From assembly GCF_001922575.1 (NCBI RefSeq), contig NZ_MRCI01000002.1:248001-312000 (forward strand): a stretch of 64,000 nt of DNA. Reading direction: 5' to 3'. Below the pieces are notes generated by a model. That model searched no databases. It was given only the letters and a program-made list of their open reading frames with translations, and had not been told where the DNA came from. Positions 27,168-37,329 of the stretch are shown piece after piece (the stretch's first letter is position 1; every line of letters starts with the position of its first letter). The DNA comes from Neptunomonas phycophila. GTDB taxonomy: Bacteria > Pseudomonadota > Gammaproteobacteria > Pseudomonadales > Balneatricaceae. A program made the translations under genes and the position numbers.

Positions 27168-30023
27168 TTAGAGCGCTTCAATTTTGCTGTATTGCTCGGT
27201 TAATTTGTCGAGTGCTGATTTAGCATCCGCAATTTTCTCCTGCTCTTTCGCAACAACTGCTTCGGGCGCATTTGCCATAAATTTGGCATTGTTTAGCTTA
27301 CCTTCCACTCGGGCCACGTCTTTTCCGAGCTTTTCCATCTCTTTCTTAAGGCGGGCAAGTTCTGCGTCTTTGTCGATTAATCCGGCCATTGGGACTAGCA
27401 CTTCCATTTCGCCGACTAACTGAGTTGCTGACATAGGCGCTTCGTCACCGGCATTTAACCAAGTGATAGAGCTTAATTTCGCCAGTTTTGTTAAAAACGT
27501 ACGATTCTCTTCTAGGCGGCGTTGGTCTTCAGCGCTGCCATTACTGATGAGGATATCCAGGTCTTTAGCCGGTGAAATATTCATTTCGCCACGGATATTA
27601 CGGATACCCACGATGACGCCTTTTAACCAGTCAATATCAGACTCGGCTTGTTCATCCCGCTTGCTTAGGTCGGCTACTGGATAAGGCTGAAGCATAATGG
27701 TGTCGCCTTCCTTACCCGTTAGCCCCTTCACTTGCTGCCAAATCTCTTCGGTAATGTAAGGCATGATGGGGTGGGCCAAACGCAAAACGACTTCAAGAAC
27801 ACGTACCAAGGTACGACGTGTGCCTCGTTTTGCTTCAATGTTGGCGTTTTCATCCCATAAAACAGGCTTGGATAGCTCGAGGTACCAGTCGCAGTATTCG
27901 TTCCAAATAAAGTCATAAAGTGCGGATGATGCTAGATCAAAACGGTACTCATCAAAATAGCGAGTAACATCAGCTTCTAGCACTTGTAGACGGCTTGCAA
28001 TCCAGCGGTCAGCCAATGACAGCTCGACGGCCTCACCATTGACACCACAATCCTCACCTTGCGTGTTCATCAATACGTAACGGGCGGCATTCCAAATCTT
28101 ATTACAGAAGTTACGGTAGCCCTCTAAACGTTTCATATCCCAGTTGATATCACGCCCAGTGGTTGCCATCGCTGACAAGGTAAAGCGCAGTGCGTCTGTA
28201 CCATGCGCAGAGATACCTTCCGGGAATTCTTTTTCGGTACGCTTACCAATTTTCTCAGCCAATTGTGGCTGCATCATATTGCCCGTTCGTTTTTCTAATA
28301 ACGTAGGCAGGTCGATACCGTCGATCATGTCTAAAGGATCAAGAACGTTACCTTTAGACTTGGACATTTTATCGCCCTGATCATCACGGATAAGGCCGGT
28401 AACATAGACCGTCTTGAACGGCACTTGTGGTTTGCCATCTTCGTCTTTCATAAAGTGCATGGTCATCATGATCATGCGAGCAACCCAGAAGAAGATAATA
28501 TCGAAGCCAGTGACTAAGGTATCGGTTGGGTGGAATGTTTTTAAACGCTCGGTGTTTTCTGGCCAACCTAGCGTACCAAATGTCCACAACGCAGAGCTAA
28601 ACCAGGTATCTAGTACATCGTTGTCTTGGCTTAACTCGGTATCAGCAGGTAAGTTGTATTTTTCACGGGCCGCTTCGGCGCTGTTCGCAACGTATACATT
28701 ACCTTGGTTATCGTAAAAGGCAGGAATACGGTGCCCCCACCATAATTGACGAGAGATGCACCAATCTTGGATGTCGCGCATCCAAGCGAAATACATATTT
28801 TCGTACTGCTTAGGTACAAACTGAATATCACCATTCTCAACCGCTTCGACAGCTGGCTTGGCTAATGTTTTGGCATCGGCAAACCATTGATCGGTTAGCA
28901 TGGGTTCAATAACAACGCCACCACGGTCACCATAAGGTACAGTCATGTCATTTTCATCGATTTTGACTAACAAACCGGCTGCTTCAAAATCTGCAACAAT
29001 GGCTTTACGTGCTGCAAAGCGCTCCATGCCTCGGTATTTTTTGGGAATGGTGCCGTCAATGGCATCAGTTACTCGGCCATCAAAGCTAAAGGTTTGGCCT
29101 TCATCTCTTATATCAGCGCTAAGAGTCAGTACATTGATCATTGGAAGTTGGTTGCGTTTACCAACCTCGTAGTCATTAAAATCATGAGCCGGTGTGATTT
29201 TTACACAACCTGTGCCTTTTTCCATGTTTGCGTATTCGTCGGCAATAATTGGAATACGGCGCCCAACGAGTGGTAGTTCGACAAATTTGCCGACTAAGTT
29301 TGTGTAACGCTCGTCATTTGGGTTAACAGCAACGGCTGTATCACCCAACATTGTTTCTGGGCGGGTTGTACCAACCACAATGTAGTTGTCGCCAGCGGCT
29401 GTTGTTTCGCCATCCGCGAGAGGGTAGCGCAGATACCACATCTTACCTTTGACTTCTTTGTTCTCTACTTCGAGATCAGAAATAGCAGTGTGTAGCTTTG
29501 GATCCCAATTAACGAGGCGTTTGCCACGGTAAATTAACCCTTCATCGAACAGTTGAATGAAGACTTCTTGCACCGCATTGTAGAAGCCAGTGTCCATAGT
29601 GAAGCGTTCGTTGGCCCAGTCTACTGAGTTACCTAAGCGACGCATTTGGCTGGTAATTGTGCCACCCGATTCTTCTTTCCATTCCCAAATTTTTTCGATG
29701 AAGTTCTCACGGCCTAAATCGTGACGTGTTTCTCCAGTGGTGCCTGCTAGTTTTCGCTCTACCACCATTTGTGTGGCGATACCCGCGTGGTCTGTACCTA
29801 CTTGCCACAGTGTGTTCTTACCTTTCATACGCTGGTAGCGCACTAAAGAGTCCATAATGGTGTGCTGGAATGCATGACCCATATGAAGGCTGCCCGTAAC
29901 ATTAGGCGGCGGGATCATGACGCAGTAACTATCGCCTTTACCACTGGGTGTAAAGTAGTTGCTGTCTTCCCAGATTTTGTACCAGGATTTCTCGATCTCG
30001 TGCGGCTGGTAAGTCTTTTCCAT
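27168..30023 (-). CDS. valS: Valyl-tRNA synthetase
   Basis: This 951-residue class I synthetase matches E. coli ValRS (951). It charges tRNA-Val. The HIGH-type motif reads [10 protein letters not shown] near residue 46, and KMSKSKGN near 553. The editing domain has the phrase [17 protein letters not shown]. The C-terminal ending is the expected coiled coil ([17 protein letters not shown]). It is expressed away from the pepA/holC side and ends at a bidirectional terminator. In E. coli pepA-holC-valS are adjacent; here two extra genes lie between holC and valS. Confidence 0.98.
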   Translation of the reverse strand: MEKTYQPHEIEKSWYKIWEDSNYFTPSGKGDSYCVMIPPPNVTGSLHMGHAFQHTIMDSLVRYQRMKGKNTLWQVGTDHAGIATQMVVERKLAGTTGETRHDLGRENFIEKIWEWKEESGGTITSQMRRLGNSVDWANERFTMDTGFYNAVQEVFIQLFDEGLIYRGKRLVNWDPKLHTAISDLEVENKEVKGKMWYLRYPLADGETTAAGDNYIVVGTTRPETMLGDTAVAVNPNDERYTNLVGKFVELPLVGRRIPIIADEYANMEKGTGCVKITPAHDFNDYEVGKRNQLPMINVLTLSADIRDEGQTFSFDGRVTDAIDGTIPKKYRGMERFAARKAIVADFEAAGLLVKIDENDMTVPYGDRGGVVIEPMLTDQWFADAKTLAKPAVEAVENGDIQFVPKQYENMYFAWMRDIQDWCISRQLWWGHRIPAFYDNQGNVYVANSAEAAREKYNLPADTELSQDNDVLDTWFSSALWTFGTLGWPENTERLKTFHPTDTLVTGFDIIFFWVARMIMMTMHFMKDEDGKPQVPFKTVYVTGLIRDDQGDKMSKSKGNVLDPLDMIDGIDLPTLLEKRTGNMMQPQLAEKIGKRTEKEFPEGISAHGTDALRFTLSAMATTGRDINWDMKRLEGYRNFCNKIWNAARYVLMNTQGEDCGVNGEAVELSLADRWIASRLQVLEADVTRYFDEYRFDLASSALYDFIWNEYCDWYLELSKPVLWDENANIEAKRGTRRTLVRVLEVVLRLAHPIMPYITEEIWQQVKGLTGKEGDTIMLQPYPVADLSKRDEQAESDIDWLKGVIVGIRNIRGEMNISPAKDLDILISNGSAEDQRRLEENRTFLTKLAKLSSITWLNAGDEAPMSATQLVGEMEVLVPMAGLIDKDAELARLKKEMEKLGKDVARVEGKLNNAKFMANAPEAVVAKEQEKIADAKSALDKLTEQYSKIEAL

Positions 30024-30239
30024 GGTGGCTGTAATCTCTTAGCGAGCGGGTCGCATCAATATCTATAAGCGCAGTTAAGCAGATGATAAAAACGTGCAAC
30101 AACGGTAAATAAAGCCCGTTAGTCTGTCTGCTTGTGCATGTTTGTTAAATTAGACCGCAGATTATACCTGCACAGGCCTGTTCACAGAAGGGATGGCGCC
30201 AGATTGGTGAGGATAAAGTTGGGAAACTCAGGGGATAAC

Positions 30240-30266
30240 AAAAGAGGGAGCGGTTTAGCTCCCTCT
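30240..30266 (-). terminator. Rho-independent terminator after the YeeN-type gene
   Basis: A 9-bp perfect stem (AGAGGGAGC / GCTCCCTCT, 30243-30251 with 30258-30266) with a 6-base loop ends in TTTT on the minus strand, 17 bases past the stop at 30284. Confidence 0.85.
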
Positions 30267-30283
30267 GAGGTGAGGGAATCGGC

Positions 30284-31006
30284 TTATTGGCCTTCTACGT
30301 TGTGGTAAACGTTCTGAACATCATCCAGCTCGTTTAACATGCCCATAAACTTTTCGAACATTGCGATATCGTCTTCGTTATCCAAGGTGGTGGACACTTT
30401 GGGAATGAATTGAATTTCGGCTACATCGAAATCAATATCGGGGAAGGCTTCTTCTAACGCTGTTTTTGTAGCGAAAAACTCTGTGTTAGGAGTGAAAACG
30501 CTTACTTTGCCGTCTTCAACTTCAACATCAGTAACATCGACATCCGCTTCCATCAGGGCTTCTAGCACGACTTCGTCGTCGTCACCATTGAACACGAAAA
30601 TAGCGTCGTGGTCGAACATGTGTGCGACTGACCCTTGGGTACCAATTTTGGCTTTGCTTTTCGTAAAGCAGTTACGAACGTCTCCAAAGGTGCGGTTTGG
30701 GTTATCGGTTAAGCAATCGATAATCACCATGCAGTTACCGGGGCCATAACCCTCGTAGCGCGCTGGAGAGAAATCTTCTCCTGCACCGCCTTGGGCTTTA
30801 GCGAGCGCCTTGTCGATAACGTGGCTTGGCACTTGGTCTTTTTTAGCACGTTCAATGAGTGATCGAAGCGATAAGTTTCCGGTAGGGTCTGAACCGCCAG
30901 TTTTGGCCGACATATAGATCTCACGACCGTAACGGCTATAAATCTTAGCTTTCATGTCTGATGTTTTTGCCATCGACTCTTTGCGGTTCTGATAGGCCCT
31001 GCCCAT
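30284..31006 (-). CDS. YebC/PmpR family protein, YeeN type
   Basis: This 240-residue protein of the YebC/TACO1 family was long annotated as a DNA-binding regulator and is now linked to translation. The N terminus [15 protein letters not shown] and the phrase [13 protein letters not shown] resemble E. coli YeeN, not YebC, which begins MAGHSKWAN. The conserved [11 protein letters not shown] and the C-terminal [11 protein letters not shown] are present. I chose the ATG at 31006, with GGAG 7 bases upstream; the open frame extends to 31051 without support. It has its own terminator and sits between valS and a divergent membrane protein. Confidence 0.93.
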   Translation of the reverse strand: MGRAYQNRKESMAKTSDMKAKIYSRYGREIYMSAKTGGSDPTGNLSLRSLIERAKKDQVPSHVIDKALAKAQGGAGEDFSPARYEGYGPGNCMVIIDCLTDNPNRTFGDVRNCFTKSKAKIGTQGSVAHMFDHDAIFVFNGDDDEVVLEALMEADVDVTDVEVEDGKVSVFTPNTEFFATKTALEEAFPDIDFDVAEIQFIPKVSTTLDNEDDIAMFEKFMGMLNELDDVQNVYHNVEGQ

Positions 31007-31169
31007 AGGTGTGCTCCGATAAATAGTGTGTAAACTCTTATAAACTGACAATCTTATAAGACAGTAGGGGCGAAATTTTACCCATGCAAGTTAGAGCTGG
31101 GAAGTTATAAACATGTAAAATTGATGAGTTATGATCGTTTTTCTTAATTTTTTTAAGGTTTCGCGCTAA

Positions 31170-32129
31170 ATGGATACACAGGTGGAGCAAAAACAGGCCA
31201 TCGAAGCCGCTATTCAACGAGGTGTTGATAGCTATTTTGCACAATGCCATGCTCGGATTCCGTCTTTTATTCGTCAGCATTTTGGGTGGCCGGGTGCGAT
31301 TGCAACGAATAAGGTGGCGTGGGGTTGGGATTTGTTGCGGGCTCCACTTAATTTATTTTGGGCACCTATCTATGCTTTAGTGTGCTTAATTCGTTTTTTA
31401 CTGAAGAGGGCGTTTCCTAACCAGCGTGTTGCCGTTTGGTGTGTTAAACAGTTGGCTCGCACGCCTAGCGGGTTGACGACTCAGGTGCAGATCCATATAG
31501 CGAACTTGATTAAGCAGGACTTGTTAGGCGGTGATGGGCAATCACGCCAACTAGACGACTATATATTGGAAGAGTTACGCGCCCTATATAATGCCCAGTC
31601 GCCTAACGGGCTGACTGATCAGCAATTAAATCGGACACTTGAGCCGCTCATTAGTGAGGCGTTGGATCAATATCAAGTAACACGAACCGCCTCCGCCGAT
31701 ATTACCAATAGTTTGTCTTGTACTTTGTTGGGTGCGTTTACATTTCAGAAATTTACGCCTGGAGGAATGGGGATTGCCTTTATCGTGGCTTCATTAGTCA
31801 GTAAAGCCGTTGCTGCTCGTGATTTCATTTTTGGCGAGACACTGGGCACTGTCTATTTTTCAATTTTTCCACCAGAACCTTCACTGGCACTCACAGCCGC
31901 AGTGATGGCCATAGTGATGGCAATTTTAGCGGCGTTTGCTGCGCTATCGGGTGTGATTATTGATCCGGTACAGGCCGTTACCGGTTTGCACCAACGCCGT
32001 TTGGTAAAGATGCTGGATGATTTGAAACACGATTTGCTGAACGAGACTCAGGGGAGCTTTAGACCTAAAGATCAGTTTGTTGCTCGCTTAATGGACAGCT
32101 TTGACATGATTAAGTCGAGCCTGCTGTAG
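31170..32129 (+). CDS. Conserved membrane protein of unknown function
   Basis: This 319-residue protein has a membrane-proximal N-terminal block (VAWGWDLLRAPLNLFWAPIYALVCLIRFLL, about 45-75), a hydrophilic middle, and a hydrophobic region in the C-terminal half (about 180-275) with several helices. It ends in a charged helical tail. The phrase WDLLRAP suggests one of the DUF families of proteobacterial membrane proteins (possibly DUF6635, from memory). AAGG precedes the ATG by about 11 bases. It is convergent with holC and divergent from the YeeN-type gene. No function is proposed. Confidence 0.8.
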   Translation: MDTQVEQKQAIEAAIQRGVDSYFAQCHARIPSFIRQHFGWPGAIATNKVAWGWDLLRAPLNLFWAPIYALVCLIRFLLKRAFPNQRVAVWCVKQLARTPSGLTTQVQIHIANLIKQDLLGGDGQSRQLDDYILEELRALYNAQSPNGLTDQQLNRTLEPLISEALDQYQVTRTASADITNSLSCTLLGAFTFQKFTPGGMGIAFIVASLVSKAVAARDFIFGETLGTVYFSIFPPEPSLALTAAVMAIVMAILAAFAALSGVIIDPVQAVTGLHQRRLVKMLDDLKHDLLNETQGSFRPKDQFVARLMDSFDMIKSSLL

Positions 32130-32156
32130 GCGTGTAAACACGGCGGCGATGTCTGG

Positions 32157-32597
32157 TTAAGATCGGTTTCTCATGTCATGCATATTGGGTTTGATACCAT
32201 CTTGTTGGTAACTTTTATAGCGCTGGCGAGTTTGTTCTAAAATATTGTCTTGTTGAATAACTATTTCTGTGACGCGCTTAAATTGTTTGGTTTGCGAGGG
32301 GTAGTGGGAAGATAGGTTTACCAACAGGTCTGGCTTTTGTGGGAAATGAGCGGTATCCCAGCCTAAGCAAATGGGTGCTTGGCTTGCTGTTGGGGTGTTG
32401 GCTAAATGGCTAGGTAAAAATGTCTCTGGCCCTGCATGCCATAAGCGTTCGCTAATGATCTCGGCTTGCTGTCGGGAGTCCGTTAAAACATACAGTTGGT
32501 GCCCTGCGCCAATAGCGCGAGTCGCGAGTTTACCTAAAAAACGATAGCGGCTCTCTTCATCAGCAGCTGGTAAAATATAAAAGTCAGCTTGCGCCAT
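32157..32597 (-). CDS. holC: DNA polymerase III chi subunit
   Basis: This 146-residue protein (E. coli 147) matches HolC, which links the clamp loader to single-stranded DNA-binding protein. Typical features are DFYIL at the start, LATRAIGAGHQLYVLTDS and LWHAGPETFLPSHL. The chi partner HolD is not in the window. It follows pepA on the minus strand, as in E. coli, with a 93-base gap holding an inverted repeat. Confidence 0.93.
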   Translation of the reverse strand: MAQADFYILPAADEESRYRFLGKLATRAIGAGHQLYVLTDSRQQAEIISERLWHAGPETFLPSHLANTPTASQAPICLGWDTAHFPQKPDLLVNLSSHYPSQTKQFKRVTEIVIQQDNILEQTRQRYKSYQQDGIKPNMHDMRNRS

Positions 32598-32638
32598 GGT
32601 TGTCTCTGTAAAATCGGTTTTACTGGAAATAGGAATAG

Positions 32639-32677
32639 TAACGGTTCCTGACGCTTTAGACGCGGTAGGAACCGTTA
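32639..32677. repeat. 11-bp inverted repeat between pepA and holC
   Basis: TAACGGTTCCT (32639-32649) and AGGAACCGTTA (32667-32677) pair perfectly around a 17-base loop, 14 bases past the pepA stop. No U tract follows on the minus strand, so it may be an intercistronic processing or stabilising hairpin instead of a full terminator. Confidence 0.7.
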
Positions 32678-32690
32678 AAATTATTGATGA

Positions 32691-34217
32691 TTAGTGCGCG
32701 TGATCGTGCTCATCATCGTCGGCTACTTCTTCAGCCGCTTGGTTAAGCAGGTATTGGCTTAGCAAAGGAACGCAACGGCCGGTCGCGCCTTTTTCTTTGC
32801 CGCCACTGTTCCACGCGATACCGGCGATGTCTAAATGTGCCCAGCGATACGCTTTAGTGAAGCGAGATAAGAAACAGGCTGCCGTAATCGTACCTGCACC
32901 GCCAGTACCTATGTTGGCGATGTCTGCAAAATTGCTATCCAGTTGTTCTTGGTAGTCATCCCACAAAGGTAAGCGCCATGTACGATCATCCGCATAATCG
33001 CCCGCTAAGGTTAGCTCGGCAGCGAGTTCGTCATCATTGGTTAATAACCCTGAAGCAACATTACCTAAGGCCACGATGCAAGCGCCGGTGAGTGTAGCGA
33101 TATCAACCACTGTTTTAGGGTTGAAACGCTCGACATAGCTCAGTGCATCACACAATACTAAACGACCTTCGGCATCAGTATTGAGGATCTCAATAGTCTG
33201 GCCTGACATAGAGGTGACAATATCACCCGGCTTGGTTGCATTACTGCTTGGCATGTTTTCAGCCGATGCGATGACACCAATAATGTTGATTGGCAACTCC
33301 ATTTCAGCGACCGCATTCATGGTTCCCATGACGGATGCAGCACCACACATATCGAACTTCATTTCATCCATCTTGGCGCCAGGTTTGAGCGAAATACCGC
33401 CGGTATCGAAGGTAATGCCTTTACCCACCAAAACATGGGGTTGCATATCCGCGTCGCCACCGTTGTATTTCACAACAATTAAGCGTGAAGGTTCTACGCT
33501 GCCACGGCCTACCGATAGCAATGATCCCATGCCGAGCTGTTCCATCGCGTCTTCGTCTAGAATTTCGCAGGTGACAGAGTCGTATTGGTTAGCGAGCTCA
33601 ATGGCCTGTTGTGCTAAGTATGAAGGCGTACATACATTACCCGGTAAGTTGCCTAAGTCGCGGGCAACATTCATCCCGTTTGCAATAGCAGTGGCGTCAA
33701 CTAATGCACCTTCGCCTTCTTCAGTAACATCGTCTGCTAGGTGAATTTCAAAACGTGCAATGACATAAGGGTCGGCTTTTTTGCTTTTGGTTTGGTCGTA
33801 TTGGTATAGCTCAGCGGTAGCAACTTGAGCAATTTGGCGCACCTGGCGGTAGGTGTCATCTTGCTCTGAAATGAGCCCGTCTAGCGCTACTGTAATGCCT
33901 GTTAAGCTAAGGCTTTTCACCGTGGCTAAAATGGCTTTGATGATTTTCTTTTGGTTGCGGTCGTGACGCTCGTCCGCTTTACCTAAACCTACTAGTAAGA
34001 TGCGCTTAGCCGTTACACCATCAATTTTTTGCAGTAACAATGTTTCTGCTGTTTTTCCTTTAATGTCGCCTGCCGCTGTGAGTGCGCTAATAAAACCATG
34101 AGAGGCTTGATCGACTGCCGCTGCTGAAGGAGATAGCTGTGCATCCGCTTCGATACCAATAACTAAACATTCGGTTTCTAGTGAGACTACTGAACCGTTA
34201 ACAATTTCAAAATCCAT
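32691..34217 (-). CDS. pepA: Leucyl aminopeptidase (M17)
   Basis: This 508-residue cytosolic aminopeptidase (E. coli 503) releases N-terminal leucine and other residues. E. coli PepA also binds DNA in Xer recombination and carAB control. Metal and active-site motifs are VGKGITFDTGGISLKPG (Lys and Asp ligands) and NTDAEGRLVLCDAL near residue 349. The tail ends HDHAH, a small His-rich extension. The ATG at 34217 has GGAG upstream; the frame extends 5 codons further without support. It is divergent from lptF. Confidence 0.96.
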   Translation of the reverse strand: MDFEIVNGSVVSLETECLVIGIEADAQLSPSAAAVDQASHGFISALTAAGDIKGKTAETLLLQKIDGVTAKRILLVGLGKADERHDRNQKKIIKAILATVKSLSLTGITVALDGLISEQDDTYRQVRQIAQVATAELYQYDQTKSKKADPYVIARFEIHLADDVTEEGEGALVDATAIANGMNVARDLGNLPGNVCTPSYLAQQAIELANQYDSVTCEILDEDAMEQLGMGSLLSVGRGSVEPSRLIVVKYNGGDADMQPHVLVGKGITFDTGGISLKPGAKMDEMKFDMCGAASVMGTMNAVAEMELPINIIGVIASAENMPSSNATKPGDIVTSMSGQTIEILNTDAEGRLVLCDALSYVERFNPKTVVDIATLTGACIVALGNVASGLLTNDDELAAELTLAGDYADDRTWRLPLWDDYQEQLDSNFADIANIGTGGAGTITAACFLSRFTKAYRWAHLDIAGIAWNSGGKEKGATGRCVPLLSQYLLNQAAEEVADDDEHDHAH

Positions 34218-34352
34218 GATCGCTCCAAACAAGACTTTACACCGGCTTTGAGTGATAATGCCGTCCTAAGTTTCAGGCAAAATCGGTTGCTTGGCACTAT
34301 AAACTATTTCGCGTTTTGTTTCACAAACCCTTTACCTGACTGGCATTTTGTT

Positions 34353-35465
34353 TTGATTATTTTTCGTTATCTATCTCGTCAGATTTTAATGAGCACCTTA
34401 GCGGTTACCGCCGTGCTTACGTTGGTCATTGTCAGTGGCCGTTTAATTAAGTTTTTAACCTATGCCGCGGCTGGAGAATTGTCGCCTGAGTTTGTGTTGC
34501 AGTCGGTGGCTTATCGAGTACCGGGCATGCTCATGCTTATCTTGCCATTGGGCTTATTTTTGGGGGTGTTGCTTGCTTATGGGCGTATGTACCTCGAAAG
34601 TGAGATGGTCGTTTTACAGGCAGGAGGGGTTAGCCCTAAACGTTTGACTGGCTATGCATTAGGGGCCGCATTAGGGGTTGCTGTGTTGGTAGCCTTTTTG
34701 GGGATGTATGGTTCACCTTATGCGTGGAAAAAAATGGACATTCTTTATCAAAAGCAGAGTGAGGCCAGTGAGCTGGATATGCTTAGCGCAGGGCGCTTTC
34801 AGAACTTTTCCGGTAGCCATCGAACGATTTATACCAGTGGAGCGGAAAGTAGTGATGCACTGGGCTTGATTTTTGTGTCTGAAAGCGATGAAAAAACAGG
34901 GCAAATTAGTGTGGTGATGGCTGATTCCGGCCGTAAAGTGGATGAGCAAAATAGCGATTTGCGCTATATAGTGTTAGAGGATGGTGTTCGTTATGAGGGG
35001 GTGCCTGGACAAGCGAACTATCAAGCTGTTAGCTTTGATGAGTATGGCTTCCAATTACCTCCGTCTAATTTGCGTCGACGCAGTGCCGATGTTAATGCGC
35101 TGACCATAACCGAGTTGTTGGCTGTTGATTCTGTTAAACATAAAGCCGAAATTCAATGGCTCCTGTCGCTGCCGTTTTTGGTGCTTATCATAACTATGAT
35201 CGCAGTCCCAATGGCTAAAACAAACCCTAGGCAGGGTCGTTACGCGAAACTCGTGCCTTCTATCTTGCTATATATGTTGTATCTCACGTTACTCACGTCG
35301 GCGAAAGGTAAAATGGAGGACGGGGACTTGCCGTTATTTACCCTGTGGCTTATTCATGCCGCATTTTTATCACTGGCGTTATCGATGTTGTTTGCAGGTC
35401 ATTTTTGGGAGAGTTTGATGAACCGTTTGCCCTCGATGCCTTCTTTTAAGCGGAGTAAGTCTTAA
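34353..35465 (+). CDS. lptF: LPS export permease LptF
   Basis: LptF is an inner-membrane permease of the LptB2FG transporter that extracts lipopolysaccharide for transport to the outer membrane. It has an N-terminal helix starting IIFRYLSRQILMST, further helices near residues 50-120, a periplasmic domain, and three C-terminal helices. The start is the main doubt. There is no ATG before the conserved IIFRYL, and TTG at 34353 gives 370 residues, near the E. coli 366. A TTG at 34248 gives 405 residues but an unusual soluble N terminus. Its stop and the lptG start share one base (TAATG). Confidence 0.93.
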   Translation: MIIFRYLSRQILMSTLAVTAVLTLVIVSGRLIKFLTYAAAGELSPEFVLQSVAYRVPGMLMLILPLGLFLGVLLAYGRMYLESEMVVLQAGGVSPKRLTGYALGAALGVAVLVAFLGMYGSPYAWKKMDILYQKQSEASELDMLSAGRFQNFSGSHRTIYTSGAESSDALGLIFVSESDEKTGQISVVMADSGRKVDEQNSDLRYIVLEDGVRYEGVPGQANYQAVSFDEYGFQLPPSNLRRRSADVNALTITELLAVDSVKHKAEIQWLLSLPFLVLIITMIAVPMAKTNPRQGRYAKLVPSILLYMLYLTLLTSAKGKMEDGDLPLFTLWLIHAAFLSLALSMLFAGHFWESLMNRLPSMPSFKRSKS

Positions 35466-36529
35466 TGTTTACACGCTTAGATCGTTATGTCGCTGCGCAG
35501 GTGCTCTCTGCTGTCTTCGTCATTTTATTAGTGGTGGTTGGTTTAGATATTATTTTTGAGTTTGTTGATCAGACTGAGGACTTAAACGACACCTATCAAA
35601 TCGGTGATTTGCTCTATTATTTGGGCTTGCGAATCCCAAGCCAGCTTTATGAATTTATGCCCTTAGCTAGTTTGATTGGGGCCTTGGTTGGTTTAGGTAT
35701 GTTAGCTAGCCATAGCGAGTTAACGGTCATGAGGGCCGCGGGTATATCAATTAGTCGGATTGTTATTTCCGTTTTAAAGCCTGCTTTATTACTGGCAGTG
35801 GCTGCGCTGCTTTTGGGGGAGTTCGTTGTACCTAAAACCGAGCAAATAGCAGAAAGCTCCCGAGCTTTAGCGCAATCTGGTGGTAAGGCGTTGCAGTCAA
35901 AGCACGGTATTTGGCATCGTCAAGATAATCAGTTTATCCATATCAATGCGGTTGATTTAGAAGGGACGATTTTTGGTATTACTCGGTTTGATTTTGATGA
36001 GAGTAATCGACTGATTAGTACCAGTTTTGCTGAACAAGGTCGCTTTACAGGTGATGGGTGGGATCTTAAAAATATTCAGCGTACGCGGTTATTTGAGGAT
36101 CATACAGAGGTTGACGAGCAGTTAACCGAACATTGGGTATCAGGACTTACGCCCACATTGTTGTCGGTAATCGTCGTCGAGCCTGTGGATTTATCCATCA
36201 GTGGATTATGGGCATATACCCGTTATCTGGGTGAGCAAGGTCTAAATGCGACACAGTATAAACTGGCCTTCTGGAGTAAAGTGCTCCAGCCTGCAGGAAT
36301 TTTAGCGCTTGTATTAGTTGCGATCTCGTTTGTTTTTGGCCCTTTACGCAGTGTAACTGTTGGGCAAAGGGTGATTGCCGGCGTGGTGGTCGGGTTAATC
36401 TTTAAGTTTTCGCAAGACCTGTTATCTCCGGCAAGCGCAATCTTAGGGTTTACACCACTGCTTGCTTCGTTAATCCCCATTTTAATTTGCTTTGCGGTGG
36501 GGCTGCTATTGCTGCGCAGGGCTAGCTAG
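35465..36529 (+). CDS. lptG: LPS export permease LptG
   Basis: This 354-residue partner of LptF (E. coli LptG 360) has an N-terminal helix (LDRYVAAQVLSAVFVILL), a periplasmic beta domain (about 130-260) with HGIWHRQDNQFIHI, and three C-terminal helices. The phrase FVFGPLRSVTVGQRV is typical of LptG. The ATG overlaps the lptF stop by one base. It completes LptFG; lptB is not in the window. Confidence 0.96.
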   Translation: MFTRLDRYVAAQVLSAVFVILLVVVGLDIIFEFVDQTEDLNDTYQIGDLLYYLGLRIPSQLYEFMPLASLIGALVGLGMLASHSELTVMRAAGISISRIVISVLKPALLLAVAALLLGEFVVPKTEQIAESSRALAQSGGKALQSKHGIWHRQDNQFIHINAVDLEGTIFGITRFDFDESNRLISTSFAEQGRFTGDGWDLKNIQRTRLFEDHTEVDEQLTEHWVSGLTPTLLSVIVVEPVDLSISGLWAYTRYLGEQGLNATQYKLAFWSKVLQPAGILALVLVAISFVFGPLRSVTVGQRVIAGVVVGLIFKFSQDLLSPASAILGFTPLLASLIPILICFAVGLLLLRRAS

Positions 36530-36550
36530 CGAAGGAGCTACCATGCTTGT

Positions 36551-37006
36551 TTATTTAGGTTGTTTTTTAGTTTCGCGCTTAGGTAAAACAACAACGCGGG
36601 TATCTGAAAAACGATCATGCCAGGTAAGGCGTTCGTCATTGAGTAGCATCGTCCAATAGCCTGCACCAAAACACGCAATAGAGAATAATGAGCTAAAGAA
36701 GCGAATTAATGATTGCGTCCAATTTAGGGTGTAGCCATCAACCGTTTGAACACGTAATCGCCATGCCATCATACCGATGGTTTGCCCGGAGCGCGTCCAA
36801 AAATATGCGTTAAATAAGAAGACGGTTAAAAACAAAGATGTATTGTAAAACGGGCCAGAAACGGCTTCTCCGTTGTTAAACACAATCCACAAAGCGCTTA
36901 CGCAGAAGAGTAAGCCTATCAGAACTAACAAATCGTAAATCAGAGCAGCAAATCGTTTAGCTAGTGAGGCTTGTTGAGTGCCTGTTTGGTCTAATTGGCG
37001 TGGCAT
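36551..37006 (-). CDS. RDD-family membrane protein
   Basis: This 151-residue protein has an RDD-domain layout. The first helix (RFAALIYDLLVLIGLLFCV) carries the Arg and Asp of the family name. Further helices lie around 50-75 and 95-125, and the family phrase WHDRFSDTRVVVL is near the C terminus. RDD proteins are thought to transport small molecules or Na+/H+ in some cases, but most are uncharacterised. It is convergent with lptG, 21 bases away. Its role is unknown. Confidence 0.88.
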   Translation of the reverse strand: MPRQLDQTGTQQASLAKRFAALIYDLLVLIGLLFCVSALWIVFNNGEAVSGPFYNTSLFLTVFLFNAYFWTRSGQTIGMMAWRLRVQTVDGYTLNWTQSLIRFFSSLFSIACFGAGYWTMLLNDERLTWHDRFSDTRVVVLPKRETKKQPK

Positions 37007-37086
37007 GACTTTATCCGTTACATCAAAACGGCGATCTATTACATCGCCGTTTGTGGGAGACTGCCAATCATTAGGAGGCTCCGTGT

Positions 37087-37269
37087 TTATTTTTTACAGC
37101 TAGATATCCCAAAAGGAATATACAGCGGACACCAGCCCAGTATAGCGGTAACTATAGGAACAACTCCAATAACACCGAACCACGAGTTGAAATAAACACC
37201 GGCGGCAATAATGCATAAGCCAATGATAATCCGGGCGATCTTGTCTGCTTTACCAACATTACATTTCAT
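37087..37269 (-). CDS. DUF2892 (YgaP-type) membrane protein
   Basis: This 60-residue protein matches the DUF2892 membrane module (KCNVGKADKIARIIIGLCIIAAGVY): a short N terminus, then two membrane helices and a Cys-containing hairpin (LGWCPLYIPFGISSCKK). In other proteins the module follows a rhodanese domain; here it is stand-alone. AGAGGA lies 8 bases before the ATG. The function is unknown; the two C-terminal cysteines could react with sulfur or metal. Confidence 0.88.
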   Translation of the reverse strand: MKCNVGKADKIARIIIGLCIIAAGVYFNSWFGVIGVVPIVTAILGWCPLYIPFGISSCKK

Positions 37270-37329
37270 TGCGATTTCCTCTGCAAATGACGTGTTAAAG
37301 AAACAAAAACTCGTGGCGGTGGTACCGGG

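Noticed and set aside
36541-36660. Short plus-strand frame with a good ribosome binding site (GAAGGAGC) after lptG
   Set aside because: It is antisense to the RDD gene, about 38 codons long, and has no recognisable protein character.
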